Positions 7,733 to 16,316 of a DNA stretch of 64,000 bases are shown piece by piece. Source of the DNA: JAEVLT01 sp964484065 (GTDB lineage Bacteria; Bacillota; Bacilli; Bacillales; Cytobacillaceae). The notes beneath the pieces are model-generated. The model did not search any database. It was not told where the DNA came from and worked only from the letters and a program-made list of their open reading frames with translations. Within the stretch, counting starts at the first letter, position 1; every line of letters begins with the position of its first letter. A program made the position numbers and the translations under genes. The DNA lies in assembly GCA_964484065.1 (NCBI GenBank), contig CAZAEW010000015.1, positions 1-64,000 on the forward strand, written 5' to 3'.

Positions 7733-8122
7733 GTGCCATTATTAAGATTTGATTTAATTGAAGGGCGGGACGAGCAATCGCTGCGAAAATTATTAGATGC
7801 TGCCCACCGGGCAATGGTTAAGGCTTTTGATGTGCCGGAAACCGACCGCTATCAAATCGTTCATCAGCATCCGGCCAATGAAATGATCATTGAGGATACC
7901 GGATTAGGATTTGAGCGAAGCAAAAATCTAGTCGTCATCAGTGTAACAAGCAAGCAAAGAACGGATGAACAAAAACAAAAATTATATAAGTACTTAGCTC
8001 AAGAACTGGAAGAAAGCTGCGGTATTGCCCCTCGGGATCTTATGGTTTCAATCGTAACGAACAGCAATGCCGATTGGAGTTTCGGGTTGGGTGAAGCCCA
8101 ATTCCTAACCGGAAAGCTATAA
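7733..8122 (+). CDS. Tautomerase family protein
   Basis: A 129-residue tautomerase-superfamily protein, whose members use an N-terminal proline as catalytic base after removal of the initiator residue. GTG 7733 places proline at position 2 (PLLRFDLIEGR), whereas TTG 7718 would not. GGGGG at 7720-7724 is a well-spaced ribosome site. Later features are VTSKQRTDEQKQKLYKYLA and DLMVSIVTNSNADWSFGLGEAQ, typical of the long tautomerase group that includes B. subtilis YrdN. It converges on the esterase gene and shares its terminator. Confidence 0.88.
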   Translation: MPLLRFDLIEGRDEQSLRKLLDAAHRAMVKAFDVPETDRYQIVHQHPANEMIIEDTGLGFERSKNLVVISVTSKQRTDEQKQKLYKYLAQELEESCGIAPRDLMVSIVTNSNADWSFGLGEAQFLTGKL

Positions 8123-8126
8123 AAAA

Positions 8127-8154
8127 ATGCCTGTCACGGTCAAGTGACAGGCAT
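8127..8154. terminator. Bidirectional terminator between convergent genes
   Basis: ATGCCTGTCAC (8127-8137) pairs perfectly with GTGACAGGCAT (8144-8154). It has an A run on the left and T-rich sequence on the right, so it serves both strands. Confidence 0.9.
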
Positions 8155-8157
8155 TTC

Positions 8158-9468
8158 TTACTTCTTCTTTCTTTTAAATATCGAAAACAAACTGCTAAAT
8201 AGTTTGTTTTTACGTTTTGCATGTTCGGCGGCTTCTTCTTTCGTTTCTGCAGTTGGGTTGGCGGGAACAGATTCACTTGGCGAAGCAGGACCCTCATGAG
8301 CCGTTTCCACGGGTGCTTTGACTGATTTTTCTGCATTAACTTCGTCCGACGTCTCTCTTTCAATTATGCTTGTTGCGGGCTCTTCCGTAAAAATTTCCGC
8401 CGATCCTTCCGTTTTGAATTCTGAAAGGGAAGCAGAAGGGTCGCTTATGGAAGCGGTTTGATGCTCTAATACTGCTTCAGATGAATCCCCAATTGTTGAG
8501 CCGACAAGTACCAATGCCGGTTTTTCTGCTTGGCGCTGCTGATGTTTGACGAAAAAGTTCCAAATAATCTCGGTCGCATTTGGTCCGGATGGGTCCGAAT
8601 ACGAGCCATTTGAGCTGCCCCCCGACCATGTATGCCCCATTTGATCAATCATCCAAAGTTCCATTAGCGGTTCACCTTTTCGATCGCCATACACATGCTG
8701 AGTAAAGCTTTTTCCATTCATCATATCCGCCTTGACTTCGAGCGGGGTAACATCAGCTCTTCCTTTCCCGCCCTCTGTTAAATAATTGGCTTGGGCCCAC
8801 TGTATGATGACATGCTGTCCGTTAATAGGGTGGACGGTTGTATCCAGCAAGCCATGGAAGACAATGACCGGCATCTTTTTCTTAAACTCTCCCATTTCAT
8901 GATAAGCGTTTTTGCCGCAGATATAAGGGTCCGGAACGCCTTTCTCCATGCTTTTTTTCGCATCCTCAGCAAGCGGGTCCGTGAGAAAAAATACATTTGC
9001 CGCATCATAGGCCATTCCGGAACAGATTCCAATTCCGCTAAAGACATCCGGATAGGTAACTCCCATAATACATGCAAGAGATGCACCTGCAGACAGACCT
9101 ACAGCGTATACCTGATTATTGTCAATGCTGTACTGGCTTTTAACTTCATTGATTATTTCAAAAATTAACTTAGGATGGCCCATTCCGCGGTGCTGATTTT
9201 TATCTAAAAACCAGTTCCAGCAGCCGAGCGGGTTATAACCAGTCGGATCAGAAGGATTGAACATATGGTTCATGTTGGGATATAGAACGAGGAAGTTTTC
9301 CTGATCAGCAAGCTGATTCATATTTGTTCCGGCTGCAAAATCATCCGGGTCCTGTGTGCATCCATGCAGCATAACCATCAACGGCGCTTTCTTTTCCGCT
9401 TTATATTGATTTGGAATATAAAGTTTGTACTTAAAATCTCCATGTACAAAATCCAAAAATTCACCCAA
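8158..9468 (-). CDS. PHB depolymerase-type alpha/beta-hydrolase (LpqC-like esterase)
   Basis: A 436-residue alpha/beta-hydrolase of the PHB depolymerase/feruloyl esterase type. Residues 1-300 hold the catalytic domain: LMVMLHGCTQDPDDFAAGTN (oxyanion region), the nucleophile elbow GLSAGAS, VFHGLLDTTVHP (acid residue) and MGHTWSGG (histidine). Residues about 300-420 are a low-complexity Ser/Thr/Glu/Ala linker, and the end is very basic (KRKNKLFSSLFSIFKRKKK). There is no signal peptide, unlike extracellular depolymerases. GTG 9477 abuts the GGAGGG ribosome site; TTG 9468 has normal spacing. The tail is unusual for the family. Confidence 0.85.
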   Translation of the reverse strand: MGEFLDFVHGDFKYKLYIPNQYKAEKKAPLMVMLHGCTQDPDDFAAGTNMNQLADQENFLVLYPNMNHMFNPSDPTGYNPLGCWNWFLDKNQHRGMGHPKLIFEIINEVKSQYSIDNNQVYAVGLSAGASLACIMGVTYPDVFSGIGICSGMAYDAANVFFLTDPLAEDAKKSMEKGVPDPYICGKNAYHEMGEFKKKMPVIVFHGLLDTTVHPINGQHVIIQWAQANYLTEGGKGRADVTPLEVKADMMNGKSFTQHVYGDRKGEPLMELWMIDQMGHTWSGGSSNGSYSDPSGPNATEIIWNFFVKHQQRQAEKPALVLVGSTIGDSSEAVLEHQTASISDPSASLSEFKTEGSAEIFTEEPATSIIERETSDEVNAEKSVKAPVETAHEGPASPSESVPANPTAETKEEAAEHAKRKNKLFSSLFSIFKRKKK

Positions 9469-9611
9469 AGAGTTCACCCTCCGTATCTTAAACGCATTTT
9501 TTAAAGACGTATACTTGTCTAGGTATATGTTCTTAATATTAACAATATTAGTACAATTTTAATAATAGTATGATGGAACAGGTATGCAATACTGCCAAAT
9601 TGACTAATTTA

Positions 9612-9630
9612 TTTCACACACTTTTCACAC
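9612..9630. promoter_or_regulatory. Direct repeat TTTCACAC x2, 11 bp apart
   Basis: TTTCACAC at 9612-9619 and 9623-9630 lies upstream of the exported protein gene. The 11-bp period is typical of OmpR-family response regulator sites. A third copy lies at 10397-10404, upstream of the response regulator gene. Confidence 0.55.
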
Positions 9631-9705
9631 ATTTATGCCGAAGTTATTCCTAAAGCCTTGTCTATACTGAGAGTGTAAGGAAAGCTGTTTTAGGGAGTGA
9701 TTAAG

Positions 9706-10245
9706 GTGAAAAAAGGAATCATTGTGGGAGTGGGCGCAGCACTGCTGATTGGTGGAAGTCTGTTTGGAATCAACAATGCGTTTGCTGCTGACAGTCAAAA
9801 TCAGTCGGGTAATACGGCGGCAGCACAAGTGCAGCATCTGGGAAAACGTTTTGCCGTATTAAATCAGCACAAAGATCAAATCCATCAAATTAATCAGATT
9901 CGCGAGGACCGCCTCGAATTGCGAAAACAGCTGGTGGAGAAACGAGATCAACTTTTGGACCTTGTGCTGGCAGCGAAAAATAGCGGGAACAAGGAGCAGC
10001 TAAAGCAGGCAAAAGCAATAAGGCCGCAGATTAAATCGCTTAATCAGGAAATCAAGGGCCTGATCAAGGAAGACCGGAATGAGAAGCAATCTCTAAAACA
10101 AGCTTTGAAAAATAATACTGGGGACGGGAATAACGAATTTAACCAGCTCATTTCCACCCAACAGCAGATGAATGACAAAATGCAGGCATTAATGGATCAA
10201 CTGGATAAAATGATTGCGATTTTCTCATCTAATGCAAATGCTTAA
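9706..10245 (+). CDS. Exported helical protein of unknown function
   Basis: A 179-residue protein with a clear signal peptide (KKGIIVGVGAALLIGGSLFGINNAFA, cleavage probably after AFA). The mature part is almost entirely charged helix (RLELRKQLVEKRDQLLDLVL, ALMDQLDKMIAIF) and likely forms coiled coils. GTG 9706 is preferred over GTG 9697, which overlaps the AGGGAG ribosome site. It lies next to a two-component system and shares a TTTCACAC motif with it, so it may be a target or an envelope sensor. The CpxP/Spy comparison is by analogy only; no LTxxQ motif is visible. Confidence 0.75.
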   Translation: MKKGIIVGVGAALLIGGSLFGINNAFAADSQNQSGNTAAAQVQHLGKRFAVLNQHKDQIHQINQIREDRLELRKQLVEKRDQLLDLVLAAKNSGNKEQLKQAKAIRPQIKSLNQEIKGLIKEDRNEKQSLKQALKNNTGDGNNEFNQLISTQQQMNDKMQALMDQLDKMIAIFSSNANA

Positions 10246-10252
10246 GATAAAC

Positions 10253-10280
10253 GAGATAGGCTCTGCGCCTATCTCTATTT
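10253..10280 (+). terminator. Terminator after the exported protein gene
   Basis: GAGATAGG (10253-10260) and CCTATCTC (10268-10275) are followed by TATTTTT. Confidence 0.9.
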
Positions 10281-10396
10281 TTGTAAAGGAAAAAGCAGAT
10301 AGGGGAATGGATCCCCTTCTCAAGGAAAGAGCAAGCTAATGAATAGGAAGGAATCGTACCCCAGCGGGGAATAAAGTTGGTTTTTCAGCCATATTC

Positions 10397-10404
10397 TTTC
10401 ACAC
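10397..10404. promoter_or_regulatory. Single TTTCACAC motif upstream of the response regulator
   Basis: Same octamer as the pair at 9612-9630, about 80 bp before the response regulator start. It suggests autoregulation. Confidence 0.4.
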
Positions 10405-10480
10405 CCAAAATCTCAAAAGCTTTTATAATATAAGTAATGATTCCTGCACGCTGCACAATAATATGTCGAGGTGATTGGAG

Positions 10481-11158
10481 ATGAAGCATGTTTTTGTCGT
10501 GGATGATGAAAAAAATATCCGCGATGTTCTCCAAAAATATTTGGAAAATGAGGGCTACAAAGTGGCGCTTTTTTCAGATGGACAGCTCGTCCTTCAGGAA
10601 ATGGCGCGGCTTAAGCCCGACCTATTAGTTATTGACATTATGATGCCCCACATCAATGGACTTGAACTTTGCAAACAAATTCGAAAGCAAAGCGATATCC
10701 CGATTATTTTTGTCTCGGCACGGGATGAAGAATTGGACCGGGTTTTGGGATTAGAGCTGGGAGCGGATGACTATTTGACTAAACCGTTTAGTCCAAGGGA
10801 ACTAATGGTACGGATCAAAAATATTTTTAAACGGATTGAAAAATATACCGCACGGGAACCGCAAACCCTGACTGTCCGCGATGTCACGATTGATCCCGAA
10901 AGAAGAATTGCCGTAAAAGACGGTGAAGAAATCAAACTGACAACAAAAGAATATGACCTGTTCGTATTTTTGGCCAAAAATAAAGGCAAGCCATTTACAC
11001 GCGAAGAGCTGCTTGAATTTATTTGGAGCTATGAATATGCCGGGGACGGGCGGCTCATTGATGATCTTGTCAAGCGGGTTCGGAAAAAATTACAAATGTA
11101 CCAATCCTCTGTGGAACTGACCACAATTTGGGGATATGGCTACCGATTGGAAGAGTAA
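10481..11158 (+). CDS. OmpR-family response regulator
   Basis: A 225-residue DNA-binding response regulator. The receiver domain (residues 1-115) has the acidic pocket VVDDEK, the phospho-acceptor Asp in LLVIDIMMP, the Thr/Ser position in FVSARDE and Lys in LTKPF. Residues about 130-225 are a winged helix (LTTKEYDLFVFLAKN, then WSYEYAGDGRLIDDLVKRVRKKL, ending GYGYRLEE). ATG 10481 follows AGGTGAT; the upstream TTG 10475 is unlikely. It is operonic with the histidine kinase that follows after 1 nt. Confidence 0.95.
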   Translation: MKHVFVVDDEKNIRDVLQKYLENEGYKVALFSDGQLVLQEMARLKPDLLVIDIMMPHINGLELCKQIRKQSDIPIIFVSARDEELDRVLGLELGADDYLTKPFSPRELMVRIKNIFKRIEKYTAREPQTLTVRDVTIDPERRIAVKDGEEIKLTTKEYDLFVFLAKNKGKPFTREELLEFIWSYEYAGDGRLIDDLVKRVRKKLQMYQSSVELTTIWGYGYRLEE

Positions 11159-11159
11159 G

Positions 11160-12503
11160 ATGAAAATCGGGACAAAGCTATTTTTAACGTATTTTTTTTT
11201 AATCGGCAGCATTTTCATTGTCACAAGCATTTCATTCCGCTTCATCTCACAGGGTTACTTAATGAACGAAACAAAGAGTCAGCTTCAAAAAGAAGCAAGG
11301 TTTATCAGCCAGATTCTCCGTAAAGAAGAACTTTCAAATGAAACCGTCCGGTCCAAGCTCTCCAACCGAAAAGCATTGGTTATTTCCGAACGGTTAATGT
11401 CGTCAAAAATGATTATCTCAGCTCCAAATCAACAGATCATCTACACTGATTTGAAACCGGCACTCTTAAAGGTATACCAGAATCAGGGCCGCTTGGCCAA
11501 AAAGAGGTTCGTATCCGAGACTGTAACGGTGTTAGGTAAAAATGGAAATCTAAAAGGGTATGTCACCCTTGTTGCCAAGCTTGATGATATTCAAAAACTC
11601 AATAGCCTGATGCGGAGGTCGCAGTTTGTCAGTTTGATCATTTCTGCCTTGATCGCGCTCTTTTTAGGGTTTATTTTTCAAAGAAATTTAACAAAGCCAA
11701 TCCGCGAATTAGCCCTTACGATGCGCAATTTTTCAATTAAAGGAAAAAATAAAGAAATGAATCTGCAAACAAATGATGAGATTAAGGAATTGGCCGACAG
11801 CTTCAATTTGATGTCACGAAAAATCAAAACGTATGATGAAAATCAACGGCGGTTTTTTCAAAATGCCTCGCATGAATTAAAGACACCGCTTATGGCGATC
11901 CAAGGAAACGCCGAGCTGATCTTGGACCGGATCGTGACGGGAGATGAGGCGGAGCACAGTTTGAATGTCATTATTACGGAAAGCCAGCGCTTGAAAAAAA
12001 TCGTTGAAGGGATTACTTATTTAGCAAAGCTCGAGAATGCCGGAGAGTCCTTTCATTTTCAAAAGGAATCCCTAGAACAGATCATCAGTGCTTCGTTAAA
12101 AAGTGTCCAAGCGATTGCGGAGCAACAGAAGATTGGGATTAGGGTCAGTAATACAGTATCTGGGACTTTAACGGTGGATGCGGAAAAGCTGACAAGAGCC
12201 ATTATTAATTTATTAGGTAATGCCCTTCGATTTGCGGAATCCATGATTGAGGTCAACTGCTTTCAAAACGGGCGCAACGCCGTCATTGAAATAAAGGATG
12301 ATGGAACAGGATTCAAACCAGGGGAAGAAAACAGGATTTTTCAGCGGTTTTACAGCGGTGATGCGGGTTCAAATGGCTCATGCGGTTCCGGAATGGGATT
12401 AGCGATCACGAAGGCGATCATCGAAGGACACAACGGCTCGATTGCCGCTTTTCAGAACAAGCCGAAGGGAGCAGTTTTTCGGATTGAGCTTACGGCTGGT
12501 TAG
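11160..12503 (+). CDS. Sensor histidine kinase
   Basis: A 447-residue membrane kinase paired with the preceding regulator. A first membrane helix lies at residues about 7-29, an extracellular sensor at about 30-155, and a second helix at about 158-180 (LIISALIALFLGFIF). HAMP follows (residues about 180-235). HisKA has the phospho-acceptor in ASHELKTPLMAIQGNAEL. HATPase has the N box RAIINLLGNALRF, G1 DDGTGF and G2 GSGMGLAI. ATG 11160 follows the regulator stop and has GGAAGAG as ribosome site. The signal is unknown. Confidence 0.95.
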   Translation: MKIGTKLFLTYFFLIGSIFIVTSISFRFISQGYLMNETKSQLQKEARFISQILRKEELSNETVRSKLSNRKALVISERLMSSKMIISAPNQQIIYTDLKPALLKVYQNQGRLAKKRFVSETVTVLGKNGNLKGYVTLVAKLDDIQKLNSLMRRSQFVSLIISALIALFLGFIFQRNLTKPIRELALTMRNFSIKGKNKEMNLQTNDEIKELADSFNLMSRKIKTYDENQRRFFQNASHELKTPLMAIQGNAELILDRIVTGDEAEHSLNVIITESQRLKKIVEGITYLAKLENAGESFHFQKESLEQIISASLKSVQAIAEQQKIGIRVSNTVSGTLTVDAEKLTRAIINLLGNALRFAESMIEVNCFQNGRNAVIEIKDDGTGFKPGEENRIFQRFYSGDAGSNGSCGSGMGLAITKAIIEGHNGSIAAFQNKPKGAVFRIELTAG

Positions 12504-12609
12504 AGTATTTTTTACCTATCCGGAGAGTTTTTTTTAGAATTGACAAGGGTGCCGGCTTGGAAAATAATAAATATAGAAAGGTTTAAGACTGTCGAAGGGG
12601 CTGGCCAGT

Positions 12610-12840
12610 ATGAAAATATGGATTGCAATTTCAGCAGCACTCCTCATGATCTGGCCGGCTGTTAAAATGATAAATGCTGTTTATAAAGTAGGGATTGCCA
12701 TTTTTTCCGGGACGCTGAATATTTATGGAAAAATATTCATTGTATTGTTGGTCATTATCGGATTCATTGTAGGATTTCCATGGAATATTGCCACCGCAGT
12801 CCTTGTCTTTTTGACCATATGGTCCTCAAGATTGTGGTGA
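12610..12840 (+). CDS. Small two-helix membrane protein
   Basis: A 76-residue protein with an N-terminal helix (IWIAISAALLMIWPAVKMI) and a longer hydrophobic C-terminal half (IFIVLLVIIGFIVGF, ATAVLVFLTIW). AAGGGG precedes ATG 12610. It lies 106 bp after the kinase gene and could be an accessory protein of that system. I do not recognise a family. Confidence 0.65.
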   Translation: MKIWIAISAALLMIWPAVKMINAVYKVGIAIFSGTLNIYGKIFIVLLVIIGFIVGFPWNIATAVLVFLTIWSSRLW

Positions 12841-12914
12841 AAGGGCGATTTCGTATAGAGCAGCACTGACCCGTGAGGTTCCGGCTGTTTTGGCTGACCC
12901 GTAGTCAGCTTTTT

Positions 12915-12958
12915 AAGAACCTGGAAGATTGAAAGACTTCTTCCAGGTTCTTTTTCTA
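12915..12958 (+). terminator. Terminator after the small membrane protein gene
   Basis: AAGAACCTGGAAG (12915-12927) pairs perfectly with CTTCCAGGTTCTT (12940-12952), followed by T-rich sequence. Confidence 0.9.
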
Positions 12959-12980
12959 TTATAAAATGATAATTGCACAA

Positions 12981-13010
12981 AAAAGCGGGCGTATCATCAC
13001 CCCCGCTTTT
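12981..13010 (-). terminator. Terminator for the HAD hydrolase gene
   Basis: AAAAGCGGG (12981-12989) faces CCCCGCTTTT (13001-13010), abutting the stop codon. On the minus strand the stem ends in a T run. Confidence 0.85.
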
Positions 13011-13011
13011 C

Positions 13012-13806
13012 TTACAATATTGCTGGATCTTTGGTTATTAATCCAAGCTGAAGCAGGCCATTGAGGATCCCGTTATTTGATGAAGCGGTAGTCACCATAT
13101 CTGCAGCTGCTTTTGCTTCGGGAACCGCATTCCCCATTGCAATCCCCGTGCCGACCGATTTCAGCATTTCGATATCATTCATCCCATCTCCAAAGGCAAA
13201 GGAGTTCTCATTTTTGATATTCAAAGCATCAAGGAGCTTGCGGATTCCGACCGCTTTTGACGCTCCGGCTGGAAGAACATCGTACGCATAGTCATGCCAT
13301 TGCACGAAATGAAGCTGAGGGAAGCGTTCCATAAACTTCGGGGCCTCATTTTGTCCGCAGAAGAGATGCCCTTGATAAATGGGATAACGTTTGTAAAACT
13401 CCTGGTCAACCGGCGGATAATCCATCTTTAATGACTGAAAACTTGATTCGATGTAGGGATGATTCCAGTCGCATACCCGAATATCATCCTGGCTGCAGAA
13501 GCCCACTGTGCATTCTTTGCCAGACGACATCTCTTTAAGGGATTCAAGCCATTCAGGGTGGATCGGGTTCGAATAAATTTCTTTTCCTTCAAAAACGACA
13601 TACTGCCCGTTTATCGAAATATAGGAATGAATGTTTAATTCCTCGCGAATCCAATCAAACATATAGGGGGACCGTCCGGTAGCAATCGCTGTATGAATAC
13701 CATTCTCCTGAAGCAGCCTCACTGCTTTTTTAGTAGATTCCGGAATTTCTTTTTGCTCATCCAATAATGTTCCATCAATATCAAAAAAGACAATTTGTTT
13801 TTCCAT
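13012..13806 (-). CDS. Cof-type HAD-IIB sugar-phosphatase-like hydrolase
   Basis: A 264-residue HAD-superfamily phosphatase. Motif I is FFDIDGTLLDEQ, motif II IATGRSP, motif III Lys in GASKAVGIRKLL and motif IV FGDGMNDIEMLK. The cap domain between motifs II and III is of the IIB type. ATG 13806 has an ideal GGAGGTG at 13814-13820. A second possible start, GTG 13830, has its own CGGAGG at 13835-13840. The leader also holds a 9-bp inverted repeat and a LacI-type palindrome, so expression is probably controlled by the adjacent LacI regulator. Likely substrates are phosphorylated sugars or cofactors. Confidence 0.92.
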   Translation of the reverse strand: MEKQIVFFDIDGTLLDEQKEIPESTKKAVRLLQENGIHTAIATGRSPYMFDWIREELNIHSYISINGQYVVFEGKEIYSNPIHPEWLESLKEMSSGKECTVGFCSQDDIRVCDWNHPYIESSFQSLKMDYPPVDQEFYKRYPIYQGHLFCGQNEAPKFMERFPQLHFVQWHDYAYDVLPAGASKAVGIRKLLDALNIKNENSFAFGDGMNDIEMLKSVGTGIAMGNAVPEAKAAADMVTTASSNNGILNGLLQLGLITKDPAIL

Positions 13807-13827
13807 ATAAAAACACCTCCGGCTATA

Positions 13828-13880
13828 CACAGCACCTCCGTAACGCTCAGATTCCTGATGACGCCGGCTATGGTGCTGTG
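13828..13880 (-). promoter_or_regulatory. Leader inverted repeat covering a second ribosome site
   Basis: CACAGCACC (13828-13836) and GGTGCTGTG (13872-13880) are perfectly complementary with a 35-nt loop. The stem overlaps GTG 13830 and the CGGAGGTG just before it, so folding could block the longer form of the HAD protein. Confidence 0.5.
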
Positions 13881-13906
13881 CGATCTTACAAAATAAGCAT
13901 AAAATA

Positions 13907-13920
13907 TGAAACGCGTTTCA
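13907..13920. promoter_or_regulatory. LacI/CcpA-type operator palindrome
   Basis: TGAAACGCGTTTCA is a perfect 14-bp palindrome with a central CG, typical of LacI-family regulators and close to a cre site. It lies between the lacI-type gene and the HAD gene on the same strand. Confidence 0.75.
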
Positions 13921-13985
13921 GGTCAAGTGTTTTGATAAAATTTCTAGCAAAAAATGGTCAGGATACCTGGAATGAACAATAATGA

Positions 13986-14009
13986 AGGGCACGAATATTT
14001 TCGTGCCCT
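13986..14009 (-). terminator. Terminator of the LacI-family gene
   Basis: AGGGCACGAA (13986-13995) and TTCGTGCCCT (14000-14009) form a perfect stem just after the stop codon. Confidence 0.8.
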
Positions 14010-14013
14010 AATC

Positions 14014-14979
14014 TCAAACCGTATTTCTTTCTATGAGCTGAAAGGGGACCTCTTGGTATGAAACTTCCTGTTCATCTGAAATTCCCTGAAGAAATAGCTT
14101 CCTGCCAATTACCTCAAGGGGAATTTCAATCGTGGTAATATTCATCATTTTGGCGATCGGCTGATTATCGAAGCCGATCAGGGCAAGATCCTCCGGAATG
14201 GAAACATGCCCGTTTTGCGCGCAAGTAAAAATCCCCGCGGCGAGCTGGTCGCTTGTTGCCAGCAGGGCTGTTGGAGGGTCCGCCATCGTTTTGATTTTTT
14301 CAATCACCTTTTCTCCATCCTCAAAATAAAGAAGCTGATCAAAGATATAGCCTGATTGATAGGGCAAGCCGTAATTGGCCAGAAAATCACGGTAGGCTGC
14401 TTCGCGCTGCGCGCTGTTAGTGCCCGTTTTCCTCCCGATGGAGTACCCGATTTTCCGGTGCCCTTTTTGATATAAATATTCTAAAGCAAATAAAAAGCTT
14501 TTATAGTGATCAACAAATGTCGAGGATACCTTTTTTCCTCTTGTATCCTCACATAAAACAACCGGTCCGAAAGCGGAATACTCCTCAATGGCGTTCCAAG
14601 TGCATTTTCGCGAACAAATAATTAATGCATCAATCTGCTTTTGCTTGAGCATTTGCAAGGCTTCCAATTCCCGGCTTTCTACATAGTTGGTCTGAAATAA
14701 TACAAGTTTATAGTTGTTTTTCAAGGCTTCGTGAGCGATCCCTTTCAGCAGCAAGGCAAAATAAGGATGATCAATAAAGGGAACCGCCACACCGACAAGG
14801 TATGTTTTTCCCATGCTTAAGCTGACCGCATTCCGATTTTGCTGGTAATTGCTTTCTTTAATCGCCTCTAAAACGGCGTTTCTTTTTTTCTCACTTACAT
14901 ATGGATGGTTATTCAGCACCCGTGAAACGGTTGTAACGGAAACACCGGCCTTTTTTGCCAAATCGCGAATATTTGTCAT
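14014..14979 (-). CDS. LacI-family transcriptional regulator
   Basis: A 321-residue repressor. The N-terminal HTH is classic (NIRDLAKKAGVSVTTVSRVL, hinge near NAVLEAIKESNYQQN). Residues about 60-320 form a periplasmic-binding-protein-like sensor (VGVAVPFIDHPYFALLLKGI, HRKIGYSIGR, ALLATSDQLAAGIF, IPEDLALIGFDNQPIA). ATG 14979 follows AAAGGTGAT; the longer open frame lacks a ribosome site. The palindrome at 13907-13920 in front of the HAD gene is a likely target. The effector is unknown. Confidence 0.93.
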   Translation of the reverse strand: MTNIRDLAKKAGVSVTTVSRVLNNHPYVSEKKRNAVLEAIKESNYQQNRNAVSLSMGKTYLVGVAVPFIDHPYFALLLKGIAHEALKNNYKLVLFQTNYVESRELEALQMLKQKQIDALIICSRKCTWNAIEEYSAFGPVVLCEDTRGKKVSSTFVDHYKSFLFALEYLYQKGHRKIGYSIGRKTGTNSAQREAAYRDFLANYGLPYQSGYIFDQLLYFEDGEKVIEKIKTMADPPTALLATSDQLAAGIFTCAQNGHVSIPEDLALIGFDNQPIAKMMNITTIEIPLEVIGRKLFLQGISDEQEVSYQEVPFQLIERNTV

Positions 14980-15049
14980 TCTATCACCTTTAAAAATTAT
15001 CATAAAATATATTTTTTCCACTATTTAATTAAAACGGAATATTGTTGAA

Positions 15050-15574
15050 ATGGATGATAAAAGATTGATAAATAAAATGAGGAATGCATCATTTACACCA
15101 TTATTTTGGTCGAATACATGCTGGTACATACTTTTAGGGATCATTACATTTATTGAAATGGCTCTAAGCCTTTATTCTGCGAAAAATAGGAAACAGGCGC
15201 TGGCAATCCATTTTATCATATCCGGGCAGATGTTTTGCTTTGAAGCCTTGATCATGCGCTTTTTGAAATCATATGATTATTATCCCGGGATTTTCCCGAG
15301 CTCCCGGATTGAGGATAACCTATTTGCTTCTGCTTAGTGCTGGCTGCTTGGCTTATTATTGTACAAAAACAAAATGAAAATGGAAATTGATCATTATCCT
15401 CGTGCGCTATAGTGTGCTTTATGCAGCGGACAGGGCTCATATGTATTTTTGTCAGACCAGGCTGGTTCCTGTTTTCAGCCACTTTTGATTATTTCGATAT
15501 GTTACTTTGCATTTTCGCTCTTGATCGGCTGGTGCCTGCAGGCCGTTCCGAAACTGCCAAATAGTTTTGATTGA
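15050..15574 (+). pseudogene. Broken membrane protein gene, CBO0543-like
   Basis: One reading frame runs from ATG 15050 to TGA 15572-15574 with internal TAG codons at 15335-15337 and 15410-15412. Residues 1-95 encode a membrane protein with hydrophobic helices (CWYILLGIITFIEMALSLY and others). The sequence after each TAG still looks like hydrophobic protein (LLIISICYFAFSLLIGW). The gene was therefore probably inactivated by point mutations. The pattern around YDYYPGIFPSSRIEDNLF recalls CBO0543-family proteins; this assignment is tentative. Confidence 0.6.
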
Positions 15575-15640
15575 ACGTTGCTTTCCGCACTTCTATAATT
15601 ATAAATGATTGAATTGAACGGAAATGAGTGTGGAACGAAA

Positions 15641-16315
15641 ATGGCGATTTTGAAAAATGATTGGGCTCCTTTACTTGAAGGGGAATTTGCAAAGCCGTAT
15701 TATCAGCGGCTGCGGAAACTGTTATGGCAGGAGTATCAAACGCGGGAGATTTTTCCGGATCAATACGATATTTATAATGCCCTACACTATACTTCTTTTG
15801 AAAATACGAAAGTCGTGATTATTGGGCAGGATCCTTATCATGGTCCCGGCCAGGCACATGGCTTGAGCTTTTCTGTTAAGCAGGGAGTCAGGATTCCGCC
15901 GTCGCTGCAAAATATTTATAAAGAGCTGCAGACGGATTTGGGCTGTTCGATTCCGAATCATGGCTGCCTGGTGGAGTGGGCGAAGCAGGGAGTCCTGCTG
16001 CTGAATGCCGTTTTGACGGTTCAGGCGGGAAATGCCAATTCGCATAAAGGGCTCGGCTGGGAGCAGTTTACGGATGAGGTAATTAAAAAATTGAATGAAC
16101 GCGAGACACCAGTCGTGTTTATCCTCTGGGGAAGCTATGCGGGGCAGAAGCAGCAACTGATCACGAATTCCCGTCATTTTATTATAAAGTCCGCGCATCC
16201 GAGCCCGCTCTCGGCACATCGCGGTTTCTTCGGCAGCAGGCCTTTTTCCCGGGCCAATGCCTTTTTACGCGAAATCGGCAGGGAAGAAATCAATTGGCAG
16301 ATTACTAATTTATAA
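15641..16315 (+). CDS. ung: Uracil-DNA glycosylase
   Basis: A 224-residue family 1 glycosylase that removes uracil from DNA in base excision repair. The water-activating loop GQDPYHGPGQAHGLSFS, the uracil-binding LLLNAVLTV and the minor-groove loop SAHPSPLSAHRGF are intact. ATG 15641 gives MAILKNDWAPLL and almost the same length as B. subtilis Ung; ATG 15605 would add 12 unusual residues. It is followed almost directly by ogt, forming a DNA repair pair. Confidence 0.97.
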   Translation: MAILKNDWAPLLEGEFAKPYYQRLRKLLWQEYQTREIFPDQYDIYNALHYTSFENTKVVIIGQDPYHGPGQAHGLSFSVKQGVRIPPSLQNIYKELQTDLGCSIPNHGCLVEWAKQGVLLLNAVLTVQAGNANSHKGLGWEQFTDEVIKKLNERETPVVFILWGSYAGQKQQLITNSRHFIIKSAHPSPLSAHRGFFGSRPFSRANAFLREIGREEINWQITNL

Positions 16316-16316
16316 T

